Of a stretch of 58,884 bases of DNA, positions 42,378-50,568 are shown piece after piece. A program made the translations under genes and the position numbers. The notes under the pieces were generated by a model that saw only the letters and a list, made by a program, of their open reading frames with translations, ran no database searches and was not told the DNA's origin. Positions within the stretch are counted from its first letter, which is position 1; each line of letters opens with the position of its first letter. The stretch comes from an uncultured Collinsella sp. (GTDB lineage Bacteria > Actinomycetota > Coriobacteriia > Coriobacteriales > Coriobacteriaceae): assembly GCA_900545445.1 (NCBI GenBank), contig UQZH01000009.1:1-58884 (forward strand). Reading direction: 5' to 3'.

Positions 42378-43301
42378 TCACGTGCCGTTTATCACCATGT
42401 CGAGCTCGGCGCGTACGTTGTCGCGGTCCTCGGGATGAACGCGGGCAAGCCACATATCGACCGAATTAAAAGGGTGCTGGGAGGGCAGGTCAAAATCGCG
42501 CACGGCGTTAACCGACCATTGCGATTCGCCCGTATCGAGGTTAAGGATGAACGGATAGCGCGTCTCGGAGCTCATGGAGATCGCTTGGAACACCCGGTCG
42601 TTGCAGGGAAGCTGATCGACGATTGGGCGTTGCGGCGCGTCATTGTCTTTCGGCTGCTGCACACGATGCATGAGCTTATAGCGATACATCTTGCGATCGG
42701 CATCCATCGTCATCTGGCGGCGCGTGTCGCCGGCAAGTGGATCGACGCGCGAGCAGCCAAAGCTAAAGCTGGCGATCATGGGCGCCTTGCCACCTGAGCT
42801 CGCCTCGATCAGCCCGGCACGTACCTGCTCCAAGCGCTGCTCGAGTTCAGTCTCGTTTGCAGAGGGCGAGATAAGCACAAACTCGTCTCCACCGATACGG
42901 AACAGCATCTTATCGTGCTCCATGGTTTCGGAGAGCGTGCGGCAGATGCTCAGAATATAGCGATTGCCTTCGGCGTGGCCAAATCTATCATTGCAATGTT
43001 TTAGATGGTCGATGTCAATATAGGCGCAGGTGAAGGGGTCGCCTTTGTGCCAGAGTTGCTCGACGTGACGGTCGAGTCCGCTGCGGTTGCCCAAGTTGGT
43101 GAGCGGGTCGATATGGGCGTTGCTCTCAAGCAGCCGGCGCTCTTGTTGCAGGATGGCGTGCGTCTTTTGCAGTTGCTCGCCAACGGCGCGTAGCCCAGCG
43201 GGCAGCGCGGCAACATCGAGTTCGGCGGTCGAGATGCCATTCGCAAGTCGCTGAAGATAGGCAATAATCGATTGCTCGCCCAGGCGATATGACTCGTTCA
43301 T
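42378..43301 (-). CDS. N-terminal half: diguanylate cyclase with PAS fragment
   Basis: A 307-aa product with a helical N-terminus (1-60), an intact GGDEF domain (DPLTNLGNRSGLDRHVEQL, then AYIDIDHLKHCNDRFGHAEGN and FRIGGDEFVLIS) and the first part of a PAS fold that the TGA cuts. The GGDEF domain should still synthesise cyclic di-GMP. A start at ATG 43301 with GAGGGTATCC 6-8 nt upstream. The I-site RxxD preceding GGDEF is not obvious. Confidence 0.75.
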   Translation of the reverse strand: MNESYRLGEQSIIAYLQRLANGISTAELDVAALPAGLRAVGEQLQKTHAILQQERRLLESNAHIDPLTNLGNRSGLDRHVEQLWHKGDPFTCAYIDIDHLKHCNDRFGHAEGNRYILSICRTLSETMEHDKMLFRIGGDEFVLISPSANETELEQRLEQVRAGLIEASSGGKAPMIASFSFGCSRVDPLAGDTRRQMTMDADRKMYRYKLMHRVQQPKDNDAPQRPIVDQLPCNDRVFQAISMSSETRYPFILNLDTGESQWSVNAVRDFDLPSQHPFNSVDMWLARVHPEDRDNVRAELDMVINGT

Positions 43302-43339
43302 GATGGATACCCTCCTCGGACGGAACAGCGGTTTGTATC

Positions 43340-43370
43340 ATATCCCCAATTCGGTTTGAATTGGGGATAT
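43340..43370. repeat. Perfect 13-bp hairpin upstream of the split GGDEF gene
   Basis: ATATCCCCAATTC and GAATTGGGGATAT flank GGTTT. It lies 39 nt upstream of the start of the split gene and 60 nt after the paralogue's stop. No U-tract follows, so an operator or a repeat element is as likely as a terminator. Confidence 0.7.
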
Positions 43371-43429
43371 AAGTTGGCTAATGGAGGCAAATCCCCCCGT
43401 TCGGCGGTGGCGTTTTGCGCGCGAGCGTA

Positions 43430-46147
43430 TCAGTTGTTATTGCCACCATCGAGCAATGCCTCAAAATCCTTCGCCGGCATGGGGCGGTAGTAGAGGAAGC
43501 CCTGAGCGTAGCGGGCGCCCATTTGTCGTAGCATGTTCGCCTGTTCATTTGTCTCGACGCCTTCAACCACGACGGGCAGATGGAGCGACTGCGCCATCTC
43601 GAGCATCGATGACACGATCTGCGCGCTGCGGCCTTGATCGCGGTCGGTGGGCACAAAGGTGCGGTCGAGCTTGATGACGTCGACGTTGACGTTCTTGAGC
43701 ATCGCGAGCGTGGACTGGCCGGTGCCAAAATCGTCCATATAGGTCGAGAAGCCGCGGGTGTGCAAGTCGGCTGTCAGTTTGTCCACGGCTTCGGACTCTC
43801 CCGTATAAGCCGTCTCGGTGATCTCGATACGCATGAGCTCGGGCGGTAGGTTGTATTGGGCGGCAAGCGCCCCCATATGCTCGGCAACGTCGCAGGCAAG
43901 GATATCCACGCGCGACACATTAAGCGAGACCGGAACCACACGAAGGCCGCGATTGAGGCGCTCGCGGAGCCACATGGCGACGCCCTGCCAAACATATTTG
44001 TCGAGCGTCACTACAAAGCCGCTTTCCTCGAGTGCGGGGATAAACGTTGCGGGCGAAATGAGAGAGCCGTCCTTGTCAATCCAGCGGGTGAGTGCTTCGG
44101 CGCCAATAATCTCGCCGGTTTCCATATCGACCTGGGGCTGAAGATAGTACGTGATGCGACCATTTGACAGCGCGTACTGGAATTCGGTCAGCGTGCGGTT
44201 GAACACGATTTCGCGCTTGTACTCCTCGGGGCAAAAAATGGCAATGCGCTCCTTAAAGTCGTTTTTTGCGCGCCGATTGGTAAACATGGCCTTTGCCTGC
44301 GCATCGATGGTGATCTCCTCATTGGAATCGATGGGGTAGACGCCCATGGACGGCCAAAAACCTACGCCGCCATCATGCCTGGCTACTGCCTCGCGAACGC
44401 GGTTGTAGATTTGATGGACGGTGATGTGCTTAAAGGGGATGAGTGCGCAAAAGTCATCTTGGCCCCAGTACCCTGCGACGCCCATGTCGGCATTCTCGAT
44501 GTCCTTGAGGACCGTGCCCACATCGGCAAGCAGGCGGTCGCCTTCGGCCTGTCCATACCATTCGTTAAACAGGCGCATGTGGCCCATGTCGACCGTGGCG
44601 ATGCACCAGGCGCCGTCGCGCCTTGCCTTGATGAAGGCATTGGCACGGCGCATAAACTCGCTGGGTCGGTAGAGACCGGTGAGCATGTCGAGGTGCTCGG
44701 CGACGGCGCCTTTGCGTTCCATCTCGGGTATGGGCAGACTGTCGTTGGGAACAAGTCCGCCGGCCGTGCGAAGGCGACGATCGAGTTCGCCCAAAACAGT
44801 CGATGCTTGGGAGTCCAGGCGTTCGTAAAAGGTCGGGACGACAAGACAGACGGGAGCAATGGTGTCGCCTGCGATTTGCACAGGAGCGAAAACGGCTTCT
44901 TTAAGGTGGCGGGTCAGTTGCTCGAATGCCTCGTGGTCCAGGTCGTTGCTGAGCACGACGAACTGGACGCTACGTGAACGGTAGACCCTGCTCCTGCCGC
45001 GGGTGATCGACAGCATGCGGCCTGCGTATTCGGCAAGCATGTTGTCGACAGCCTCGGCCCCGTAAAGCTCGTTGAGCTTTGTCGTGCCACGAACGCGCAC
45101 CGCTATAAGGCCCGTCTCGCAACGGTCGCAACGACAGGCGTCGATGGCATTGACCAACATGCGCTGGGTGCCGAGGCCTGTCGCGGCGTCGACGGTTTCG
45201 GCAAGTGAGTGGTTGACGAGCTCGCCGACATAGAGCGAGGGGACATTTTCGTCGCCGTCGATGCGAAACCCGCGAGCACGGCAGAGGACGTAGTCGCCGA
45301 CGGCATTGCGCACACGATACTGCATGACGCGACGGTGCTTGGTGCCGTTATAGACTTGGTCGATGTCGTTGATGTAGGCCTCAAGGTCATCGGGATGCAC
45401 GCGCGTTTTCCAGTAATCGCGACAGTTGTCTATGTGCTCCGAGGGAAGGCCAAGATCGCGCAAGGCGCCTTGTGACCAAAGGGTGCGATGTTTGTCCAAG
45501 TTCTCGATAAAGAAATAGCGGCCTTCGTTGAGCATCGAAAAGGCGTCGAAAATGCGATCGCTTATTTCGAAGTCGTCGGCGTGGACTTGCGTGATATTGC
45601 GTCGATCAAGGTGCATGGCATGACGTAGCTTGTAGTCGTACATGCGATGGTCGGCATCGAGCGTCATGCGATTGGGGGCTTCGCCCAGGGCGGGGTCGGC
45701 ATACGACACTCCATAGCTAAACGAGCGGGGCATCTCGGAATCGTTGTTTTTGAGCAGGACCGTTCGGCAGCGTTCCAGACGTTCGGCGAGGTCGTCCTCG
45801 GTTGCAATCGTAGATAGGATGGCAAACTCGTCGCCGCCTATGCGAAACGCCGCCTCGTCCACTTTCATATACAGCTTGAGATAGAGACTTACCTGCAAGA
45901 TGTAGCGGTTGCCCTCGTCATGCCCAAAGACGTCGTTGCAGTGCTTGAGGTTGTCGATATCGACGTACGCCATGGTAACGGGGGTGTCCTGCTCCCAGAG
46001 CTCCTCGAGGGAGCGGGCAAAGCCGCCACGGTTGCCAAGCCCGGTAAGCTGGTCGGTAAAGGCGGTCCTGATCAGATCCTCCTGACGCTTGAGAAGGTCG
46101 CGGACGGTCTTTTCGAGCGTTTCGGTGTAATTGCTGACAGTATCCAT
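43430..46147 (-). CDS. GGDEF-PAS-GGDEF-GGDEF-EAL cyclic-di-GMP phosphodiesterase/cyclase
   Basis: A 905-aa signalling protein with, in order, an intact GGDEF domain (FRIGGDEFAIL, 102-112), a PAS domain (about 200-330), a degenerate GGDEF domain (SRSVQFVVL in place of GGDEF, about 335-460), a second degenerate one (YWGQDDFCAL, about 490-640) and an EAL domain (about 655-900). The EAL domain keeps the catalytic set: EALTRW (near 684), LNVSR, EITET, MDDFGTG (near 803-809), KLDR and EGVET. It should therefore hydrolyse cyclic di-GMP, and the first domain may make it. There is no transmembrane helix, so it is cytoplasmic. It has a weak ribosome site (AGAAAG). Its N-terminal half is the paralogue of the gene just downstream, pointing to a tandem duplication. 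Confidence 0.9.
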   Translation of the reverse strand: MDTVSNYTETLEKTVRDLLKRQEDLIRTAFTDQLTGLGNRGGFARSLEELWEQDTPVTMAYVDIDNLKHCNDVFGHDEGNRYILQVSLYLKLYMKVDEAAFRIGGDEFAILSTIATEDDLAERLERCRTVLLKNNDSEMPRSFSYGVSYADPALGEAPNRMTLDADHRMYDYKLRHAMHLDRRNITQVHADDFEISDRIFDAFSMLNEGRYFFIENLDKHRTLWSQGALRDLGLPSEHIDNCRDYWKTRVHPDDLEAYINDIDQVYNGTKHRRVMQYRVRNAVGDYVLCRARGFRIDGDENVPSLYVGELVNHSLAETVDAATGLGTQRMLVNAIDACRCDRCETGLIAVRVRGTTKLNELYGAEAVDNMLAEYAGRMLSITRGRSRVYRSRSVQFVVLSNDLDHEAFEQLTRHLKEAVFAPVQIAGDTIAPVCLVVPTFYERLDSQASTVLGELDRRLRTAGGLVPNDSLPIPEMERKGAVAEHLDMLTGLYRPSEFMRRANAFIKARRDGAWCIATVDMGHMRLFNEWYGQAEGDRLLADVGTVLKDIENADMGVAGYWGQDDFCALIPFKHITVHQIYNRVREAVARHDGGVGFWPSMGVYPIDSNEEITIDAQAKAMFTNRRAKNDFKERIAIFCPEEYKREIVFNRTLTEFQYALSNGRITYYLQPQVDMETGEIIGAEALTRWIDKDGSLISPATFIPALEESGFVVTLDKYVWQGVAMWLRERLNRGLRVVPVSLNVSRVDILACDVAEHMGALAAQYNLPPELMRIEITETAYTGESEAVDKLTADLHTRGFSTYMDDFGTGQSTLAMLKNVNVDVIKLDRTFVPTDRDQGRSAQIVSSMLEMAQSLHLPVVVEGVETNEQANMLRQMGARYAQGFLYYRPMPAKDFEALLDGGNNN

Positions 46148-46465
46148 GTCGTAAGCGGCTTTCTGAGGTCGGGCGAATTGCGTCGGGCGAGCTCGTTGTG
46201 CACACGCGTTGTTGTTCGGCGCTTTGCGTGTATCCAGGCCCCCGCCTTGCTGCGTTGTTGGGTTAATTTACCGGCTAATGTTCGCTGTTGATAACTGCTG
46301 AGTAGTATAAACAACAGTGCAGAATTATATATGGGTGTACATGCTACGGGCGGCTATTATTCGCCAAACCGCAACGCCTGGGTGCGCATGAAAAATGCGA
46401 CTGGGGCGGTATATGTTGACGGGTATACTTGTCCCGGTTTTAAACGCAGGAACGGAGATGGTCGC
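46148..46465. promoter_or_regulatory. Divergent intergenic region between the EAL and patatin genes
   Basis: This 318-nt region holds the promoters of two divergent genes. TTATATATGG (about 46324) and GGGTATACTTG (about 46421) look like -10 regions for the patatin gene. I see no repeat of the palindromic families and no convincing gene. Confidence 0.35.
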
Positions 46466-47335
46466 ATGACACAGCCAAATATGACGCGCACGGTGGGGCT
46501 TGCACTCGAGGGAGGCGGCTACCGCGGTATGTATACGGCGGGCGTGCTCGACGTTTGGATGGAGCACGGTTTGACCTGCGACCATATGGTGGGTGTCTCG
46601 GCGGGCGCGGCGTTTGGCTACAACTTTAAATCGCGCCAGATCGGCCGCGCCATTCGCTATAACAAGGCCTATTGTGCCGATAAGCGCTATGCGGGTGTAG
46701 CAAGCTGGCTGCGGACCGGCGATATGTTCAATGCCGATTTTGCCTATCACGAGGTGCCTATCGAGCGCGATCCCATTGACTTGGAGGCGTATCGCGCCTG
46801 TCCTATGCGGTTTACGTGCGTGTGCACCGATATCGAGACGGGCAAGGCCGTCTACCACGACCTGCCCTATGGCGACGAGAGGGATATCGAGTGGATCCGG
46901 GCATCGTCGGCGATTCCCGTGGCGACGCGTCCCGTTGCTATTGACGGGCATAAGTATCTGGATGGTGGCGTGGCTGATTCTATTCCCAGTGCATGGCTGT
47001 TTGCGCAGGGGTATGACCGCAATATCGTGGTACTCACGCAGCCGGCGGGCTTTGTGAAGCAGCCCAACAGCGTGATGCCCATGCTGCGGCGCGTGTTCCG
47101 TCACTACCCGGAGTTTGTCGCGGCGCTTGAGCATCGGCATGAGGTCTACAATGCTACGCTCGATGACCTGGCGCGTCGCGAGGCTGCCGGCGAAATCTTT
47201 GTGGTGCGGCCGAGCGAATCGGTGAAGGTGCCGTCGCTGTGCCGCGAGCCCGATGAACTCGAACGCATCTATCAGATCGGCCGCCGCGATGCGGAGGCAA
47301 CCTTGCCGGCACTGGAGACATATCTGGCAGGGTAG
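46466..47335 (+). CDS. Patatin-like phospholipase
   Basis: A 289-aa serine lipid hydrolase of the RssA/YjjU type. GLALEGGGYRG (11-21) is the oxyanion hole, GVSAG (43-47) holds Ser45 and LDGGVAD (165-171) holds Asp166, giving the catalytic dyad. NFKSRQIGRAIRYNKAY and MRFTCVCTDIETGK are also typical of the subgroup. It lacks a signal peptide, so it acts in the cytoplasm or at the inner leaflet. GGAG lies about 8 nt before ATG 46466; longer upstream readings have no such site. Its lipid substrate is unknown. Confidence 0.92.
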   Translation: MTQPNMTRTVGLALEGGGYRGMYTAGVLDVWMEHGLTCDHMVGVSAGAAFGYNFKSRQIGRAIRYNKAYCADKRYAGVASWLRTGDMFNADFAYHEVPIERDPIDLEAYRACPMRFTCVCTDIETGKAVYHDLPYGDERDIEWIRASSAIPVATRPVAIDGHKYLDGGVADSIPSAWLFAQGYDRNIVVLTQPAGFVKQPNSVMPMLRRVFRHYPEFVAALEHRHEVYNATLDDLARREAAGEIFVVRPSESVKVPSLCREPDELERIYQIGRRDAEATLPALETYLAG

Positions 47336-47360
47336 AGGCTGCTGCCGCCATCTCGGCGGG

Positions 47361-47403
47361 AAGCGCATCCCGGAATGGAGGTCCAAACTGGGATGCGCTT
47401 TCC
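47361..47403. terminator. Terminator between patatin and thiE
   Basis: AAGCGCATCCC and GGGATGCGCTT pair around an 18-nt loop, with TTT after. It serves the patatin gene and possibly the convergent thiamine operon. Confidence 0.75.
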
Positions 47404-47447
47404 ATCGCTGAAGATATGAGGCTGCGAATCGGCTGCTCGGCTTGAGC

Positions 47448-48143
47448 CTATGCCTGCTGCCAGGTATCGACGAGCTCCTTGGCGGCGGCGTAGGGGTCGT
47501 CGGCACTGCAGACGGCGCTCACCACAAAGAAGCCATCGACGCCGGTGGCCTTGAGCTGTGGCAGGTCGGCCGTCTTGACGCCGCCGCCCACCACGATGGG
47601 CACGGGGCTTGCCGCGTGGAGTGCGGCCAAGTCCTCAAAGCTCTTGGTGATGATAGAGCCGTCGGCCGCGCGTCCGCAGTCGCGCTTGGTCTCGGTCTCG
47701 TGGAGCGGGCCGATGCCCAGGTAGTCGACCAGGCTCATGTCGGCGGTCTTGACGTACTCGAGCATCTCCTCGCAACGGGCCGAAAGGCCCACAATGGCAT
47801 CGGGGCCCAAAAGTTTGCGGCAGACCTCGACGGGAATATCGCTCTGGCCAACGTGCACGCCGTCGACAGCGATGCCCTGCTCGCGCGCGGCGAGTACGCA
47901 GTCCAGGCGGTCGTCGATCAGCAGGGCGACCTGACCGGTCTTGCCGGCCTGTGCGATTGCCTGCGCGGCGTCGCCCGTCAGCGCGATGATCTCGCGGGCA
48001 CTTGCCACCTTGGAGCGCACCTGGATGCAGGTAAAGCCTGCGTCGAGCGCCTGGGCCACCACATCGCCCACGGGACGCCCGAGCGTGTTTTCGGGGCCGA
48101 GTACCAGATAGGCCGAGATATCAAGGTTGTCGCGGATGCTCAT
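47448..48143 (-). CDS. thiE: Thiamine phosphate synthase
   Basis: A 231-aa TIM-barrel enzyme joining HMP-pyrophosphate and THZ-phosphate to thiamine phosphate. Motifs: AGFTCIQVRSK (pyrophosphate loop), ALLIDDRLD, GVHVGQSD (97-104) and VVGGGVKTADLPQLKATGVDG near the C-terminus. GGAGGAAGCACG precedes the ATG, which overlaps the stop of the thiamine-binding protein gene (ATGA). Third gene of the thiamine operon; regulated by the TPP riboswitch at 49386-49484. Confidence 0.95.
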   Translation of the reverse strand: MSIRDNLDISAYLVLGPENTLGRPVGDVVAQALDAGFTCIQVRSKVASAREIIALTGDAAQAIAQAGKTGQVALLIDDRLDCVLAAREQGIAVDGVHVGQSDIPVEVCRKLLGPDAIVGLSARCEEMLEYVKTADMSLVDYLGIGPLHETETKRDCGRAADGSIITKSFEDLAALHAASPVPIVVGGGVKTADLPQLKATGVDGFFVVSAVCSADDPYAAAKELVDTWQQA

Positions 48144-48481
48144 CGTGCTTCCTCCTGCTTTTTGATCTGTGCTTCCATGCGCTCGAGCTTGCCGGTCATG
48201 GTGTCGGTAAATCCGGGTCGAATATCGGCTTTGAGCACGACTTCGGTGCGGATGCCCTTGCTCGCCAACACAAAGGTTGCGTCGCGCACGACCTGCATGA
48301 CCTCGTCCCAGTCACCCTCGATCTCGGTGAACATCGAGGTGGTGCGGTTGGGAAGGCCGCTCTCGCGAATGACGCGCACGACCTCGGCGACCTCGGCGGA
48401 CAGTTCATCGCCGGTGCCGCACGGGGCGATGGCCACGGCGACGAGTGTGTTCATGCCGGCATTGGTTGCGGGCTCGGACAT
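48140..48481 (-). CDS. MTH1187/YkoF-type thiamine-binding protein
   Basis: A 113-aa protein of the DUF77 family with a ferredoxin-like fold. VAVAIAPCGTGDELSAEV, SGLPNRTTSMFTEIEGDWDEVMQVV and LKADIRPGFTDTMTGKLERM are the family pattern. These proteins bind thiamine or its HMP moiety and often accompany thiamine genes. It overlaps thiE by 4 nt and follows thiM by 3 nt, so it belongs to the same operon. Alternative start at the internal ATG (residue 10) is possible. Confidence 0.9.
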   Translation of the reverse strand: MSEPATNAGMNTLVAVAIAPCGTGDELSAEVAEVVRVIRESGLPNRTTSMFTEIEGDWDEVMQVVRDATFVLASKGIRTEVVLKADIRPGFTDTMTGKLERMEAQIKKQEEAR

Positions 48482-48484
48482 GGC

Positions 48485-49324
48485 TTATGCCTCCTCGAGC
48501 TCGAGTTGGTTATCGGCGATGTCCTGGGCGGTCGCGCGGTAGAGCTCGTCGATAAAGGCGACCTTAAAGCTTGCCGGGGCATCGGCGACGGCGGCGGCAC
48601 GCGTGCCGGCAACGTTGTAGACGGCGGTGCCGCAGACGGCTGCCGTAAACGGGTCGGCGGCGCAGGCGTACACGGCCAGCACGCCGCCCTGCGAGCAGCC
48701 GCAGCCGGTGATCTTGGACATGAGCGGGCTGCCGCCGTGGGACTTGGCCACGGTCGTGCCGTCGGTAATCAGGTCGACTTCGCCCGAGACGACCACGGCG
48801 CCGCCGGTGTAGTGGGCGAGCGCCACGGCGGCATCGCGGGCGGCGTCGACCGTGTCGGTGGTATCGACGCCGCGTACGCGGCTCAGATCGGCCGCCTCGC
48901 CCTCAAGACCCCACAGGCCGGCGAGCGCAATGATCTCGGAGGCATTGCCGCGCACGATGGCGGGCTTGTACTGCTTGAGCTCGTTTACCAGCTGGGTGCG
49001 CAGGCTACCGATGCCCAGGCCCACCGGATCGAGCACCCAGGGCTTGCCGGCGTCGTGTGCCGCCTTGGCCGCTCGGGGAATCGTCTGCTCGTAGATGGGG
49101 AAGAGCGTGCCCATGTTGAGATAGATGGCGCCGCCGCCGGCAACGAGTGCCTCGCCTTCGTCGGGCAGATAGACCATGGCGGCCGATCCGCCCACGGCGA
49201 GCTGTGCGTTGGCGACAAAGTCGATCGTCACCGTGTTGGTGATGGAGCCGGCCATCGGATTGGTGGCGCGAATCTCCTCCACGGCCTTGACCATATGCTG
49301 CTTAAGCTGTTCCGAATCAATCAC
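48485..49324 (-). CDS. thiM: Hydroxyethylthiazole kinase
   Basis: A 279-aa ribokinase-fold enzyme that phosphorylates 4-methyl-5-(2-hydroxyethyl)thiazole, a salvage step for thiamine. Motifs: NPMAGSITNTVTIDFVANAQLAVGGSAAM (substrate site), PWVLDPVGLG, and SKITGCGCSQGG with the catalytic cysteine pair near the C-terminus. The start is GTG 49324 with AAGGAGG 9 nt upstream. First gene of the operon, directly after the terminator of the TPP riboswitch. No thiD or thiC in the window, so HMP must come from elsewhere. Confidence 0.93.
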   Translation of the reverse strand: MIDSEQLKQHMVKAVEEIRATNPMAGSITNTVTIDFVANAQLAVGGSAAMVYLPDEGEALVAGGGAIYLNMGTLFPIYEQTIPRAAKAAHDAGKPWVLDPVGLGIGSLRTQLVNELKQYKPAIVRGNASEIIALAGLWGLEGEAADLSRVRGVDTTDTVDAARDAAVALAHYTGGAVVVSGEVDLITDGTTVAKSHGGSPLMSKITGCGCSQGGVLAVYACAADPFTAAVCGTAVYNVAGTRAAAVADAPASFKVAFIDELYRATAQDIADNQLELEEA

Positions 49325-49346
49325 TGCACATGCCTCCTTGGCATAG

Positions 49347-49376
49347 AAAAGGGGCGCTGTGCATAGACAGCGCCCC
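49347..49376 (-). terminator. Riboswitch-associated terminator
   Basis: On the minus strand GGGGCGCTGT pairs with ACAGCGCCCC and is followed by TTTT. It lies between the TPP aptamer and thiM, so termination would be ligand-controlled. Confidence 0.8.
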
Positions 49377-49385
49377 TGTAAAGGC

Positions 49386-49484
49386 GGCATGCTCCCTACG
49401 CCAGCATTAACTGACAGGTTCAAAGGATTGGGCCCCATGCCCTCTCAGCCTTGTGGTTTGCACCGCCGGCACTCCCGCATCGAA
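49386..49484 (-). promoter_or_regulatory. TPP riboswitch (THI element)
   Basis: The minus strand shows GCGGGAGTGCCGG, GGCTGAGAGGGCAT, CCTTTGAACCTG and TTAATGCTGGCGTAGGGAGCAT in order, the conserved parts of the thiamine pyrophosphate aptamer. A terminator follows before thiM. Confidence 0.95.
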
Positions 49485-49507
49485 TCTGTTGTTCCCTATA
49501 CTAGCGC

Positions 49508-49542
49508 ACCTGCCAAAAAGGGACAGGTTTATTTTGGCAGGT
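49508..49542. repeat. GGGACAG palindromic element, copy i
   Basis: ACCTGCCAAAAAGGGACAG runs into GTTTATTTTGGCAGGT, same as copy d at 28963-28997. It is paired with an inverted copy at 49575-49609. Confidence 0.85.
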
Positions 49543-49574
49543 AACAACTGGGACTTTGCGTTTTCCCAGATGAA

Positions 49575-49609
49575 ACCTGCCGAAATAAACCTGTCCCTTT
49601 TTGGCAGGT
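49575..49609. repeat. GGGACAG palindromic element, inverted copy j
   Basis: ACCTGCCGAAATAAACC runs into TGTCCCTTTTTGGCAGGT, the reverse complement of copy i with one change. A small hairpin CTGGGA/TCCCAG lies between the two. TACAAT (49613-49618), the likely -10 of the next gene, starts 4 nt after it. Confidence 0.85.
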
Positions 49610-49612
49610 CGG

Positions 49613-49618
49613 TACAAT
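49613..49618 (+). promoter_or_regulatory. -10 box TACAAT before the HAD gene
   Basis: The box lies 32 nt before ATG 49650. Its -35 region is inside the inverted palindromic element. Confidence 0.45.
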
Positions 49619-49649
49619 AGATGGGATTAAGAATGACCGAGGGGGCCTT

Positions 49650-50558
49650 ATGATTAAACTTGTGCTGACCGATATGGACGATACGCTGATTCCAGCCGGG
49701 CATGACGGCGCTAGCGACTACGCCATCGAGGGCATTCATGCCATGCGGGCGGCGGGTCTGCACTTTGGCCCGGTTTCGGGCCGTCAGCCGTCCGCGATGG
49801 GCTGGATGTTCAAAAATCGTTCCGAGTGCTTCTCGACTGGCGCGTTCTGTAACGGCCAGGTCATGTTTGTGGACGGTGAGGCGGTAGCCTCGCATGCGAC
49901 CGACAACGCCGCCCTTATGCGCTTGGCTGACTACTTGGAGCAGGAGACCGACGATACGTACCTGAAGGTCTACAGCCTGGGTGATGACTTTTGGGGCAAC
50001 GATGCCTATTGCGTGACGAGCAATCCCGAGCGCGTTCGTCGCGCCATGGAGTCGGGCGGCAACGCGTGGCTCAAAGGCGAAGAGGCCCCGTGCCGTCCTG
50101 TTGTCGATGATGCCCCGGTATACAAGGCGAATATCTGGAGCGCCCGCTCGCGCGAAGAGCTCGCTGAGCTGCGCGAGCGCATTGCCGCTGAGGTGCCGGA
50201 GCTCTCGCTTGTATTTCCCAACAACCGCGTGCGCCTATTCGATATTCTCCCGGCCGGTTGGGACAAGGGCTGCGCTGCGCTGGAGCTGGCGCGCGCTTTG
50301 GGCCTGACGCCCGATGAGGTGGCCGTATTTGGCGATTCCGATAACGATCTGCCCATGATCGGTGCCGTTCCCAACTCCGTTGCAGTCGCCAATGCCAACG
50401 AGGCCGTCACTGCTGCCGCGCGCTGGCATATCGGCGCTGCGGCAGACGATGCGGTTGCCGGGGCTCTGCATCAGATTGCCGCCTGCGCCGCGACGGGGGA
50501 GATGCCGCCTTTTATGCGTCAGATGGATGCGGTGGGTTCGGGTATCGCGGACGTCTAG
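49650..50558 (+). CDS. HAD-superfamily Cof-type phosphatase
   Basis: A 302-aa hydrolase. The nucleophile motif LTDMDDTLIPAG holds Asp8 and Asp10, GPVSGRQPSA is motif II, and the late AVFGDSDNDLPMIG motif holds the Mg2+ aspartates. The type-IIB cap lies between (about 85-190). Such enzymes dephosphorylate sugar phosphates or flavin precursors. GAGGGGG lies 5 nt before the ATG. The LysR gene starts 11 nt after its stop, so they may share a transcript. Confidence 0.9.
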   Translation: MIKLVLTDMDDTLIPAGHDGASDYAIEGIHAMRAAGLHFGPVSGRQPSAMGWMFKNRSECFSTGAFCNGQVMFVDGEAVASHATDNAALMRLADYLEQETDDTYLKVYSLGDDFWGNDAYCVTSNPERVRRAMESGGNAWLKGEEAPCRPVVDDAPVYKANIWSARSREELAELRERIAAEVPELSLVFPNNRVRLFDILPAGWDKGCAALELARALGLTPDEVAVFGDSDNDLPMIGAVPNSVAVANANEAVTAAARWHIGAAADDAVAGALHQIAACAATGEMPPFMRQMDAVGSGIADV

Positions 50559-50568
50559 GGAGGCCATC

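Larger units (their letters stand above)
41772..43301 (-). pseudogene. GGDEF/PAS/degenerate GGDEF protein split by an in-frame TGA
   Basis: Reading straight through gives a 509-codon protein colinear with residues 1-470 of the neighbouring 905-aa cyclic-di-GMP protein. The only interruption is a TGA at 42378-42380. Around it the chain reads NGT-*-HFHY-MQYRV, while the paralogue reads NGT-K-HRRV-MQYRV, so frame and length are kept. A single C-to-T change of CGA (Arg) to TGA would explain it. The two halves are described in the next entries. It may be a recent nonsense mutation, or the first half may now act alone. Confidence 0.75.

Noticed and set aside
42366..42380. Selenocysteine or pyrrolysine at the in-frame TGA/stop
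   Set aside because: The paralogue has Lys, not Cys, at this place. No SECIS-like hairpin stands out right after the TGA, and no selenocysteine genes are in view.
46325..47506. A 393-codon minus-strand frame
   Set aside because: Antisense to the patatin-like gene, which has Ser-Asp dyad motifs.
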